This document shows, piece after piece, positions 27,134-34,862 of a stretch of DNA of 64,000 bases (within the stretch, counting starts at the first letter, position 1; each line of letters opens with the position of its first letter). The stretch is from Microbulbifer flavimaris. Its GTDB lineage: Bacteria; Pseudomonadota; Gammaproteobacteria; Pseudomonadales; Cellvibrionaceae. The stretch spans positions 372,001 to 436,000 of the forward strand of contig NZ_LRFG02000003.1 in the NCBI RefSeq assembly GCF_001641755.2, given 5' to 3'. The translations under genes and the position numbers were made by a program. The notes beneath the pieces are model-generated. The model did no database searches and was not told the DNA's origin. It worked only from the letters and a program-made list of their open reading frames with translations.

Positions 27134-27820
27134 TCAGCCGCGCTCGGCGCGCTCCTTCTCGATCAGGTAGTCCGCCACCTGCAGCATCAGCTCCTGACCG
27201 TTACTCTTGCCCTTGAGGCCCGGCAGTGAGGTGCTGATACGGTACTTGCCAGCCACCACGACCTCCGGGGTCCCGGACAGCTGGTAGGCGCGCTGGCTGG
27301 CCATGCCCTGCTTCACCTTGCTGTTGATGGCGAAGGAATTCATCAGCTTCACTGCCTTCTCGCCGTCCGCGCCATGCTTCTGGAACAGTGCGGCGATCGC
27401 GTCGTTGTCCGGGTTCCAGTCGCGGCCGTCGCGCTCGGCAAACATCTTGCGCTGCTGGGCGATGGCGTTGAAGATCGGCGCGTGCATGGTATCCAGTACG
27501 CCCATGGCGTCGGCGACATAGAACATGCGGGCGTGCACTTCCATCACCGGCTGCCAGATGGCCGGTACCTTGCGCAGGGTCACGTCTGCGGGAATTTCGC
27601 TCTTCCAGTTGTTCAGCAGCGGCTCGAAGTGGTAGCAGTGGCCACAGCCATACCAGAACAGCTCGGTCACCTCGATCTTGCTGTCATCCCGTTGCGGCAC
27701 CGCCTGCGGCAGTACCTGGTAGTGCTGGCCGGCCTTGAACTGGCCGCTATCCTGGGCACAGGCTGTGATACTGAACAACAGGGTCAGCAACAGGGTGATG
27801 GGGGCGACAACCGCTCTCAT
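27134..27820 (-). CDS. dsbA: Thiol:disulfide interchange protein DsbA
   Basis: 228 aa from ATG 27820, preceded by GGAGAAG at four to ten bases (an ATG at 27835 lies within the ribosome-site sequence and is not used). The active site C59-G-H-C62 sits in FWYGCGHCYHF, and the cis-Pro region is GTPEVVVAGKY. It oxidises cysteine pairs in exported proteins. The signal ends SITACAQ, which fits either signal peptidase I after ACA or a lipobox (I-T-A-C21). Neighbours cytochrome c4 and engB match the Pseudomonas order. Confidence 0.95.
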   Translation of the reverse strand: MRAVVAPITLLLTLLFSITACAQDSGQFKAGQHYQVLPQAVPQRDDSKIEVTELFWYGCGHCYHFEPLLNNWKSEIPADVTLRKVPAIWQPVMEVHARMFYVADAMGVLDTMHAPIFNAIAQQRKMFAERDGRDWNPDNDAIAALFQKHGADGEKAVKLMNSFAINSKVKQGMASQRAYQLSGTPEVVVAGKYRISTSLPGLKGKSNGQELMLQVADYLIEKERAERG

Positions 27821-27922
27821 AGTCTTCTCCAACATTTTTGTTCTGCGCAAAAGCTAATCAAATAGACAGCGCCGATTATTGAAGTTCCCCGCTGGCAGCG
27901 CAAGAAGTGACCGCCAAAAAGC

Positions 27923-27949
27923 AAAAAGGCCGGTGCTAGACCGGCCTTT
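27923..27949 (-). terminator. Terminator after cytochrome c4 gene
   Basis: Stem AAAGGCCGGT / ACCGGCCTTT (27925-27934 with 27940-27949) around a 5-base loop, with an A-run at 27923-27927 that reads as T-run on the minus strand. It follows the cytochrome c4 stop by 22 bases. Confidence 0.9.
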
Positions 27950-27970
27950 CGAGGGTTTTGTTGCGCCAGA

Positions 27971-28636
27971 TCAGTCAGTCAGGCCGGCAATGTACTGGGA
28001 CAGGGCCTTGATCTCGGCATCGGACAGCTGCTTGGCCACCGAGCGCATGATGCGGGTCTCGCCGTCGTTGGCGCGGGTACCGGCCCGGAAAGCCTTCAGC
28101 TGGGTCTCGATGTAATCGGCATACTGGCCGCCGAGACGCGGGTAACCCGCCGGCGCGTTGCCGAGACCGGTGGGGGAGTGACAGCCCATACAGGCCGGTA
28201 CGCCAGTGGCAGGGTTGCCGGCGCGGAACAGTTCGCGGCCCAGCATCAGGCCATCCACGTTTTCACCGCTGTTCAGCATCACCGACAGCGGCTGGGCGCC
28301 GGCCACCTGCAGCGGCTGGGAGGCAAAGTAGGCAGCGAGATCGCGCAGATCCTGCTCATTGAAGTTGTCCAGCTGGCCGATCATCTGCGGGATTTCACGC
28401 TCGCCGGTCTTGACGTCCATCAGCTGCTTGAAGAGGTATTTCTCACCCAGGCCCGCGATTTTCGGGAAAGCGGGAGAAATGCTGTTGCCGTCGGCACCGT
28501 GACAGGCGGCACACTGGGCGGCCTTGGCCTTGCCCGCGTTTGGATCTCCCTCGGCCGCCATGGCGGGTGTCGCGGCAAAAGGCGCGGCCAGTGCGAGGCC
28601 GATAGCCAGAGCGGAAGTCTTTACAATGCTGTTCAT
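27971..28636 (-). CDS. cc4: Di-heme cytochrome c4
   Basis: 221 aa from ATG 28636; the extension to 28993 crosses the engB start and is not protein-like. A signal peptide ends at AMAAEG (about 28). Two heme motifs, C42-AAC-H46 and C149-MGC-H153, sit in duplicated halves, each followed by a late Met (MIGQLDNF, MRSVAKQL). Cytochrome c4 donates electrons to terminal oxidases, in keeping with the aa3/other oxidases this species has. It is divergent from engB by 145 bases. Confidence 0.96.
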   Translation of the reverse strand: MNSIVKTSALAIGLALAAPFAATPAMAAEGDPNAGKAKAAQCAACHGADGNSISPAFPKIAGLGEKYLFKQLMDVKTGEREIPQMIGQLDNFNEQDLRDLAAYFASQPLQVAGAQPLSVMLNSGENVDGLMLGRELFRAGNPATGVPACMGCHSPTGLGNAPAGYPRLGGQYADYIETQLKAFRAGTRANDGETRIMRSVAKQLSDAEIKALSQYIAGLTD

Positions 28637-28781
28637 ACGTCGTCCCATAGCGCGCTGAAATAAGGCATTTTGATCCATCAATCGGATCATTGCGCCGCTC
28701 AAGAGAACCCCCTGCGACGCGTAAACCGCGGCATTATATACTTGCGCGCCAACCGAGTGTACTGAATCCGGCGGACAAACC

Positions 28782-29426
28782 ATGTCAGAACAGCGACCCG
28801 AGCGTATCAACTTCCGATCTGTAGAATTTTTAACCAGCGCCCCGACCCTGGCGGAATGCCCCGAGGACAGCGGTGCAGAGGTCGCGTTCGCCGGCCGCTC
28901 CAACGCCGGCAAGTCCAGTGCCATCAACGCCCTGACCGGCAACAATAAGCTGGCGCGGACCTCGAAAACCCCGGGCCGTACCCAGCTGATCAACTTCTTC
29001 CGTCTCAGTGATACGCAGCGGCTGGTCGACCTGCCGGGTTACGGCTACGCCAAGGTGGCCCGTTCGATGAAGGACGAGTGGCAGCGCCACCTGGCCTTTT
29101 ACCTGGAGCAGCGCCAGTGCCTGCGCGGACTGGTACTGCTGATGGACATTCGCCAGCCGCTGAAGGAATTCGACCTGCACATGCTCACCTGGGCCTCGGA
29201 GGCGGGCCTGCCCACCCATATCCTGCTCACCAAGGCGGACAAACTGAAAAACGGCCCGGCCCAGAACACGCGCTTTGCCGTGGAGAAGGCACTCAGGGAA
29301 CAGGGGCTCGACAGCGGCGTCACCATCCAGACCTTCTCCTCCACCAAGAAAGCCGGGCTGGACAAGCTCGAGCGGAAGCTCGGCGAGTGGCTGCGGCAGG
29401 GTGATCCTGCACAGGCCGAAGACTAG
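28782..29426 (+). CDS. engB: Ribosome biogenesis GTPase EngB (YihA/YsxC)
   Basis: 214 aa. G1 is GRSNAGKSS (38-46), G2 T in GRTQLINFF, G3 DLPGYGYA, G4 TKAD and G5 FSSTKKAG. EngB assists 50S subunit assembly and is usually essential. In most gammaproteobacteria it is convergent with polA across a small-RNA gene; here polA is still convergent but 6.7 kb away, with three candidate small RNAs and other genes between. Overlaps in stop region with a small minus-strand frame. Confidence 0.97.
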   Translation: MSEQRPERINFRSVEFLTSAPTLAECPEDSGAEVAFAGRSNAGKSSAINALTGNNKLARTSKTPGRTQLINFFRLSDTQRLVDLPGYGYAKVARSMKDEWQRHLAFYLEQRQCLRGLVLLMDIRQPLKEFDLHMLTWASEAGLPTHILLTKADKLKNGPAQNTRFAVEKALREQGLDSGVTIQTFSSTKKAGLDKLERKLGEWLRQGDPAQAED

Positions 29427-29623
29427 CCATCAGCCCCACGCAGCGAGGCCAGCAGTAATCGCCGCAACTGGCGCCGCGCGTCAGGGTCCGCTGCGCGCAG
29501 ATCCTCCGCCGCAAGCTGGCGTCCGGCGAGTAACTGCAACAGCGTGTCTTCGCGCACGTGCAGGTGCAGGAATTCCGCCGACCCCCTGGCGCCGTGAGCG
29601 CCACCCCTAGTGCAGGAGCCCAT
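29423..29623 (-). CDS. Small unknown protein downstream of Fur-box gene
   Basis: 66 aa. The start ATG overlaps the upstream gene's stop by 17 bases and its stop overlaps the last bases of engB on the other strand. From residue 17 the sequence (EFLHLHVREDTLLQLLAGRQ, then an Asp/Ala/Arg/Leu-rich helix ending LLLASLRGADG) looks protein-like, whereas the first 15 residues do not. No family is recognised. Coupling to the preceding gene is the main support; it could be spurious. Confidence 0.45.
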   Translation of the reverse strand: MGSCTRGGAHGARGSAEFLHLHVREDTLLQLLAGRQLAAEDLRAADPDARRQLRRLLLASLRGADG

Positions 29624-29984
29624 CCGTGCTCTCCCCGGGTTTTGCGACGATCGCAGCGACGGGTTCCTCCGCTAGTCGTTGCTGTGCGAGCCCTACCGCC
29701 CAGTGACACATGCTCCATTCTTCCAGTATTGCTGCGGTCGCCAGCAGGTGGCGCGCGCAGTCGCTGAAGCGCCTGACTGCGCTGGCATCAGCCCTGCCGC
29801 GCACAATGAGCAGGAAGTCTGCCAGCTCCAGGGCGCAACCAAAGAATGGCAGCGCCTGTTCCGGGCCTTCCTGTGCCAGCAATGCCTCGCCCTGCTCCAC
29901 CCACCCCAGCATCCACCGCTCGGCGCGCTGCGGCTCAGCGATAAGCCACTGGCGATGATGGGCACAAAGAAAACGCAACTTCAC
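29607..29984 (-). CDS. Unknown helical protein behind a Fur box
   Basis: 125 aa from GTG 29984, which follows a G-rich ribosome site; the frame is open to 30020. The protein (KLRFLCAHHRQWLIAEPQ, then repeated helices with GEALLAQEG and ALPFFGCALELADFLL) resembles a short TPR-like helical hairpin set. No family name can be given. A 19-base Fur-box match lies 40-60 bases upstream, so iron-repressed expression is expected. Pseudomonas carries Fur-controlled small open frames beside fumC-sodA; whether this is related needs a comparison. Confidence 0.72.
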   Translation of the reverse strand: MKLRFLCAHHRQWLIAEPQRAERWMLGWVEQGEALLAQEGPEQALPFFGCALELADFLLIVRGRADASAVRRFSDCARHLLATAAILEEWSMCHWAVGLAQQRLAEEPVAAIVAKPGESTDGLLH

Positions 29985-30022
29985 GATAACCCCCCGGCTC
30001 CTCTTGGTAGCAGTGAACAACC

Positions 30023-30041
30023 ATTAATGAGAATAATTATT
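30023..30041 (-). promoter_or_regulatory. Putative Fur box
   Basis: ATTAATGAGAATAATTATT matches the 19-base Fur consensus GATAATGATAATCATTATC at 14 of 19 positions. It lies about 40-60 bases upstream of the GTG start of the gene at 29607-29984 and overlaps its likely promoter. Confidence 0.72.
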
Positions 30042-30120
30042 GTTTGCATGTAAAGAAAAGGCAAGGGGCCGCTCCAGTGAGCGGTTGCAGTGGGATCCGG
30101 GAGCTCGCCAGATTTCAGGC

Positions 30121-30215
30121 AAAAAAAAAGCCGGCAGATGGGGGCTGCCGGCTCAGGGGTCGGTACCCTTGGGGATGGGTACCTGGTCAGACGCGCCCAG
30201 GGGGACGGGCACGCC
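30121..30215 (-). ncRNA. Candidate C-rich small RNA A (engB-polA interval)
   Basis: Read on the minus strand, three hairpins follow each other. CCTGG/CCAGG occupies 30182-30201. GGTACCC/GGGTACC (30162-30183) has the loop AUCCCCAA. The intrinsic terminator AGCCGGCAG/CTGCCGGCT (30129-30153) has a CCCCC loop and a nine-base T-run. No coding gene reaches this terminator from the right: the last upstream gene on this strand ends at 30672, and another terminator (30494-30527) intervenes. So an independent transcript is likely. No clear promoter was found. Four exposed C-rich runs suggest pairing with Shine-Dalgarno sequences. The 5' end is a guess. Confidence 0.5.
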
Positions 30216-30493
30216 TGCGGGTTCTCATGTGTGCATTCGCCTGTGGAGGGCGATTGGATCACTGCTTTTCACATGCTCTGCAAGATTAAGCTCGAGAGGC
30301 GCGCGCGCCCACTAAATCTCACTGCTGTCTCTCGCTGCCGGACCATAACAATGACCAGCTGCGTATGGGCGCCATGATATTCCATTCAGCGTCACAATAC
30401 TGGTACTTATTTCCCAATTGCCGCCATAGGGGCAGGCTATTGACGCTTTCCCGGGCTCCCAGGGATCAACATTGCCTGCGCTTAGAAAGTGGT

Positions 30494-30605
30494 AAAAAAA
30501 AGCCCCGATATTGGGGAGTATCGGGGCGAGGGGAACTGACTTTCTCAGGGTTGGGGTCGAGAGCGTCAAATGTCTGGGAGTTTCCACAATCTATCCAAAA
30601 CGATC
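30494..30605 (-). ncRNA. Candidate sigma-E-dependent C-rich small RNA B
   Basis: About 110 bases on the minus strand. A promoter (GGGAACC and TCTAAA, 16-base spacing) ends seven bases upstream of the assumed 5' end, and the transcript closes with stem GCCCCGATA/TATCGGGGC (30502-30527), loop CTCCCCAA and eight T. An internal hairpin TCTC/GAGA exposes ACCCCAACCC. The first bases AGATCGTT, the later AGTCAG and the loop CTCCCCAA are shared with candidate C next to polA. Location between polA and engB, strand and promoter type recall ErsA of Pseudomonas and Spot 42 of enterics. An alternative is that it is merely the terminator of the ribonucleotide reductase operon. Confidence 0.62.
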
Positions 30606-30611
30606 TGTACG

Positions 30612-30640
30612 TTTAGAGAGGTGAATGCGGCACTGGTTCC
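30612..30640 (-). promoter_or_regulatory. Sigma-E/AlgU-type promoter of small RNA B
   Basis: On the minus strand: GGGAACCA, 16 bases after GAACCA, then TCTAAAC. This fits the sigma-E/AlgU pattern GAACTT-N16-TCTGA or TCTAA. It lies directly behind the stop of the class II ribonucleotide reductase gene. The same elements with the same spacing precede small RNA C. Confidence 0.65.
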
Positions 30641-30671
30641 CCACCTTGCGTAAAGAAGCGTTAACCCCGCC

Positions 30672-32483
30672 CTATTCACCCTCCCGATCCAGGTCGCAAC
30701 AGCCTGAAGTCGGCGTCAGTACCGCTGCGGTGACCGGGTTGGGACGAAAAGTGGTGCAGCCCTTCAGTCCCAGTGCATGGGCCTCCCGGTAAAGGCCCTC
30801 GAAGTCCTCAAACGGCAGCTCCTCCGGCACGTTGACCGTCTTGGAGATGGCATTGTCCACCAGCGGCTGCAGTGCCGCCTCCATGCGCAGATGGCCCCGG
30901 GGAGCGATCTCTGTGGCGGCGACGAACGCCGCGGGCAGCGCCCCGGCTGATGCTTGTCCCCCCCGTTCACGCCACAGGCGGTGAATCGGATCCTCAATTT
31001 CAAAGGTGCGCCACCCCCCCTGCTCGTTCACGACCCGGCGCCGATGGTGAAAAGCAAACACCGGCTCCACACCGCTGGATATGCCGTTGGCCAGCAGGCT
31101 GATGGTGCCGGTGGGGGCGATCGCCAGCAGGTGGCTGTTGCGCAATCCCTGCCGGGCGATCTCCGCGCGAATATCTTCCGGCAGCGTCTGAGCGTATGCC
31201 CCTTGCAGGAAGGCGGTCGGGTCCAGCTGGGGAAAACTGCCTTTCTCATGGGCGAGCGCGATGGAAGTGCGATAGGCGGTGTCCCGCAGTAACGTCATGA
31301 CCCGAACCGCCAGCTCGCGGGCCTCCTCGCTGTCGTAGTGCAAACCCAGTGCGATCAGGGCGTCCGCGAGCCCGGTAATGCCGAGCCCCAGCCGGCGACT
31401 GCCTTTCGCCTGTCGCTCCAGCTCCGGCAGCGGATAACGGGACAGATCGATGACGTTGTCCAGCATGCGCACGCCCAGGGCAGCACACTCCGCAATCCCG
31501 TCCCAATCCAGTGTTGCCTGCGGTGTCAGTGGCGCCCGCACGAACTGCAGCAGGTTGACCGATCCCAGGTTGCAGGCACCGAAGGGTGGCAGCGGTATCT
31601 CGCCGCAGGGATTGGTGGCGGAAATCTGCTCCCGGTAGGCCAGGTTGTTGGCGCGGTTGATATGGTCGACGAACAGCACGCCGGGCTCGGCGCAGTCGTA
31701 GGTCGCACGCATGATCTTGTGCCACAGTTCCCGGGCGCGGATGCGACGGAAAACCCGACAGGGCTTGGCGGTGGCGGCACCGCTGCAGCGATATTCCAGT
31801 CGCTCGATTCCTTGCTCCGGTGCCAGTGCCCGGTCGGGAAAGCACAGTGGCCACAGTGCATCGTCGGCCACCGCTCGCATGAAGTCATCGCTCACTAACA
31901 CGGAGAGATTGAAATGGCGTAGCTCCTGCGGGTCCCGCTTGGCCTCCACAAAAGCCTCAATATCCGGGTGGTCGCAGCGCAGGGTGGCCATCATCGCGCC
32001 CCGGCGACTGCCTGTGGATAACAGCGTGGCGCACATGCTGTCCCAGATGCGCATGAAGGACACCGGCCCCGAGGCGATGGTGGCGCAGTCCCGCGCGACG
32101 CAACCCGCCGGCCGCAATGTGGAGAAGTCGCAGCCGATACCCCCACCTGCCTGCATGGTGAGCGCACTCTCCTTTAGCCGATCGAAGATCGCCGCCATAT
32201 CATCGGCGATGGTGCCCATCACAAAGCAGTTGAACAGCGTGACCCGGCGATGGGTACCGGCACCGGCGAGGATTCTGCCACCGGGCAGAAAGCGAAAATC
32301 GGTCAGGTTTTCGGTGAAGCGCTCGGCCCAAAGGGCCCGGTCCCGCCTCTCGACACTGGCCAGCGCTGCCGCCACCCGGCGCCAGCTGTCTTCCACCGAT
32401 TGCTCCGGCGGGTCCGGACCGTCGCTCCTGCGATACTTGGTCTCCCAGATATAGTGGGAGATTTCGGCTTCAAACCGGGCCAT
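30672..32483 (-). CDS. nrdJ: Class II (adenosylcobalamin-dependent) ribonucleotide reductase
   Basis: 603 aa. FLPGGRILAGAG, GGGIGCDFSTLRP and the active-site loop N291-P-C293-G-E295 (the Asn/Cys/Glu radical triad) identify the catalytic subunit; PTGTISLLANGISSGVEPVFAF is the later barrel strand. It reduces ribonucleotides with B12 and needs no oxygen, so it serves dNTP supply at low oxygen. It starts two bases after the PRPP synthetase-like gene, the last member of a four-gene operon. It is a single-chain form, whereas Pseudomonas nrdJ is split in two. The C-terminus (GCCDLDREGE) carries a cysteine pair that could be the redox tail. Confidence 0.93.
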   Translation of the reverse strand: MARFEAEISHYIWETKYRRSDGPDPPEQSVEDSWRRVAAALASVERRDRALWAERFTENLTDFRFLPGGRILAGAGTHRRVTLFNCFVMGTIADDMAAIFDRLKESALTMQAGGGIGCDFSTLRPAGCVARDCATIASGPVSFMRIWDSMCATLLSTGSRRGAMMATLRCDHPDIEAFVEAKRDPQELRHFNLSVLVSDDFMRAVADDALWPLCFPDRALAPEQGIERLEYRCSGAATAKPCRVFRRIRARELWHKIMRATYDCAEPGVLFVDHINRANNLAYREQISATNPCGEIPLPPFGACNLGSVNLLQFVRAPLTPQATLDWDGIAECAALGVRMLDNVIDLSRYPLPELERQAKGSRRLGLGITGLADALIALGLHYDSEEARELAVRVMTLLRDTAYRTSIALAHEKGSFPQLDPTAFLQGAYAQTLPEDIRAEIARQGLRNSHLLAIAPTGTISLLANGISSGVEPVFAFHHRRRVVNEQGGWRTFEIEDPIHRLWRERGGQASAGALPAAFVAATEIAPRGHLRMEAALQPLVDNAISKTVNVPEELPFEDFEGLYREAHALGLKGCTTFRPNPVTAAVLTPTSGCCDLDREGE

Positions 32484-32484
32484 C

Positions 32485-33459
32485 TCAGAGACTCAACTCG
32501 CAAGCCGGACCGCCACCGTGCAGGCGGCGAATGGCCTCCGCCAGCAATGGCGCACTGGAGAGCACCGCAATCTGGCCCGCGGGCGCGGGCTGAGGCAGTG
32601 AATCCGTCACCGCGATCGCATCAATGGAGAGCGGGCTGAGGCGCTCGCGGGCATCGCCGCTAAACTGGCCGTGACTGGCGGTCACCAGAATCTTCGCCGC
32701 GCCCGCATCCCGCAGGGCCGTGACAGCGCGCTCGATGGTGCCTCCCCCGGAGATCAGGTCATCGACCACCAGCACGGCGGCATCCCGCACGTCCCCCACC
32801 AATGTGCCACCGCTCAGCTGTCCGCCACTGCGGTATTTTTCCACGAACGCGCGCCCGATCTCCCGGCCGAGCCGCTCGCCCATGGCAGTCCGCAGCGCCT
32901 CGGCCCGCTTGACGCCACCAACATCCGGAGAGGCGACTACCAGCGGACGCGTTTCATCGCGCAAGCGATTCGCGGCGAAATCCAGCAGCAGCGGCTGTGC
33001 CAGCAGGTGCAGGGTTCGGCAGCGGAACGCATTTTCAAACGCGGCCTGGTTATGGGCGTCCAGTGTCACCACGGCGTCCGCTCCCATCGCCTCGAACAGG
33101 CTCGCCAGGTAGCGGCTTGAGAGCGGATCGCGGAGTTTGGTGCGGCGGTCCTTGCGTCCGTAACAGAGGTAGGGCACCACCGCGGTCACGCGGTGGGCAC
33201 CCACGTCCCGCAGGGTGGCGATAAAGAACAGCAGCCGGATCAGCTTGTCATCCACGCTGCTGCCGGCGGCACCATAGAGGGACTGCACCACATACACATC
33301 GGCAGCCTCCACATCGTCGAGCGGACGCAGCTTGTGTTCGCCGTCTGCAAAGTCCCGCTCCTCATGCGCGGATCTTTCGATACCCAGCTCCCCGGCCACC
33401 GCGTCCGCCAGGGGCGCGCCGGCATCGAGGCTGAAGATCTTCAGGGGGCTTGCGGTCAT
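32485..33459 (-). CDS. Ribose-phosphate pyrophosphokinase-like protein (PRPP synthetase homolog)
   Basis: 324 aa from ATG 33459; the upstream frame to 33546 is not protein-like. PRPP synthetase features are present: DGEHKLRPLDDVEAADVYVVQ, YLCYGRKDRRT, VVTLDAHN and the PRPP-binding loop VLVVDDLISGGGTIE. It is a divergent accessory paralog, not the housekeeping prs, since it is longer at several loops and sits in an operon with a phosphoribosyltransferase, a hydrolase and class II ribonucleotide reductase. It starts one base after the hydrolase stop. It probably supplies PRPP for nucleotide salvage. Confidence 0.9.
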   Translation of the reverse strand: MTASPLKIFSLDAGAPLADAVAGELGIERSAHEERDFADGEHKLRPLDDVEAADVYVVQSLYGAAGSSVDDKLIRLLFFIATLRDVGAHRVTAVVPYLCYGRKDRRTKLRDPLSSRYLASLFEAMGADAVVTLDAHNQAAFENAFRCRTLHLLAQPLLLDFAANRLRDETRPLVVASPDVGGVKRAEALRTAMGERLGREIGRAFVEKYRSGGQLSGGTLVGDVRDAAVLVVDDLISGGGTIERAVTALRDAGAAKILVTASHGQFSGDARERLSPLSIDAIAVTDSLPQPAPAGQIAVLSSAPLLAEAIRRLHGGGPACELSL

Positions 33460-33460
33460 T

Positions 33461-34132
33461 TCAGCTGAGGTGGGTATCGAACCAATCGATGGCATGGTGC
33501 ACCACCTGGTCCAGTGTGCCAGGCTCCTCGAACAGATGGGTGGCACCCTCCACCAGCTTCAGTTCCGGTGGTTGCGCCATGGCGGCGGCGGCTTGCCGGT
33601 TCAGTTCAATCACCTGGTGATCCTCGCCGCCGACAATGAGCAGGGTCGGCGCCTGAACCCGCGGCAATGCCTGGCCGGCCAAATCCGGACGCCCCCCGCG
33701 GGATACCACCGCTCGCACCAGGGTTGGCCGCAGGGCAGCGGCGATTAGCGCCGCAGCGGCGCCGGTGCTGGAGCCGAACAGGCCGTAGTGACGCTGGGAC
33801 AGGTCCGGCTGCAGGTGCGCCCAGTCCAGGGCGCCGGTCAGCCGTTTGGCCAGCAGTGGGATGTCGAAACGGAACTCCCGGGTCTGCTCGTCGATACGGT
33901 TTTCCTCGGCGGTCAGCAGGTCAAACAGCAGGGTACCGAAGCCGGCCCGGTTCAGAGCCGCGGCGACGGCCCTGTTGCGGGGGCTGAAGCGGCTGCTGCC
34001 GCTGCCATGGGCAAACAGAATCAGCGTGTAGCTGCCCTCGGGCAGGGTGAGAAAACCACCCAGGGGCTCACCCTCGGCATCGACGATGACTTCGCGTTCC
34101 TCACATCCGTCGTTGGGTACTTCACTACTCAT
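33461..34132 (-). CDS. Alpha/beta hydrolase, dienelactone-hydrolase-like
   Basis: 223 aa from ATG 34132. The fold signals are FAHGSGSSRFSPRNRAVAAAL (oxyanion loop), the nucleophile elbow GLFGSSTGAAAALIAA (Gly-x-Ser-x-Gly replaced by G-S-S-T-G), an acid in LIVGGEDHQV and catalytic His in VEGATHLFEEPG. Substrate unknown. Its start overlaps the end of the phosphoribosyltransferase gene by eight bases, and the next start follows its stop by one base. Similar hydrolases accompany phosphoribosyltransferases in many proteobacterial clusters. Confidence 0.88.
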   Translation of the reverse strand: MSSEVPNDGCEEREVIVDAEGEPLGGFLTLPEGSYTLILFAHGSGSSRFSPRNRAVAAALNRAGFGTLLFDLLTAEENRIDEQTREFRFDIPLLAKRLTGALDWAHLQPDLSQRHYGLFGSSTGAAAALIAAALRPTLVRAVVSRGGRPDLAGQALPRVQAPTLLIVGGEDHQVIELNRQAAAAMAQPPELKLVEGATHLFEEPGTLDQVVHHAIDWFDTHLS

Positions 34133-34787
34133 CACTGTGCCCCGAAATCCGCTCCGCTTCCTGCATCTGTTCGAGGACCTCTTCATCGGTCAGCTGAGAA
34201 AAATCCCGGTACCAGGCACCGATCGCCCAGAAGGCCTGCGGGGCCAGCAGGCACTCCATGCGATCGACCAGGGGAGTGAAGCGCTGCAACGCATCCGGCG
34301 GCGCGACCGGCACCGCGAGGATCAGTTCAGCCGGCTTTTCGGCCCTGACGGCCCTCGCCGCCGCCTCCATGGTGGCGCCGGTAGCGATGCCGTCATCCAC
34401 CAGCACCACGGTCTTGCCGGCTAATGCAGGCGGCGGCCTGTCACCCCGGTAGCGACGTGAGCGGCGCTGCAGCTCCTGTTGTTCGGCGCGGGTCTCCTCC
34501 TCCAGGGCGGCCTCGGAGATGCCGCAACTCGCCAGAACACTGTCGTTGAGTACCCGGGCCCTGGCGGTCACGGCCCCCATGGCCAGTTCTTCGTGGCCCG
34601 GCACACCCAGTTTGCGCACCAGCATCAGGTCCAGCGGCACCCGCAGGGCTCGAGCCAGCTCCAGGCCCACCGGCACACCGCCGCGGGGCAGCGCCAGTAA
34701 AATGACATCCGCTCGTCCAGCCAGGTCCGTGAGTGTCTGCGCCAGTCGGCGGCCAGCTTCAGTCCGATCGGTAAAGGGCTCCATCAC
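34125..34787 (-). CDS. Phosphoribosyltransferase
   Basis: 220 aa. The PRPP-binding motif VVLVDDGIATGATMEAAARAVR (about residues 125-146) is the type I phosphoribosyltransferase signature; ALPRGGVPVGLELARAL and KLGVPGHEELAMGAV complete the fold. The base is unknown. This is the first gene of the four-gene operon and is divergent, by 75 bases, from the kinase-like gene at 34863. Confidence 0.9.
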   Translation of the reverse strand: MMEPFTDRTEAGRRLAQTLTDLAGRADVILLALPRGGVPVGLELARALRVPLDLMLVRKLGVPGHEELAMGAVTARARVLNDSVLASCGISEAALEEETRAEQQELQRRSRRYRGDRPPPALAGKTVVLVDDGIATGATMEAAARAVRAEKPAELILAVPVAPPDALQRFTPLVDRMECLLAPQAFWAIGAWYRDFSQLTDEEVLEQMQEAERISGHSDE

Positions 34788-34862
34788 GGCGGACGACCCC
34801 GCGGCGTTGCTTTGCTAAGGATAAAACTAGACTAGCAAACGGAATTGCCCGGAAACTGCGCC

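Noticed and set aside
27971..28993. Longer form of cytochrome c4 (340 codons)
   Set aside because: The upstream part overlaps the engB promoter and start and lacks a signal peptide; MNSIVKTSALAIG at 28636 is the natural start.
30312..30587. Short minus-strand frame over the small-RNA interval
   Set aside because: It is interrupted by the terminator of candidate B and has unlikely composition.
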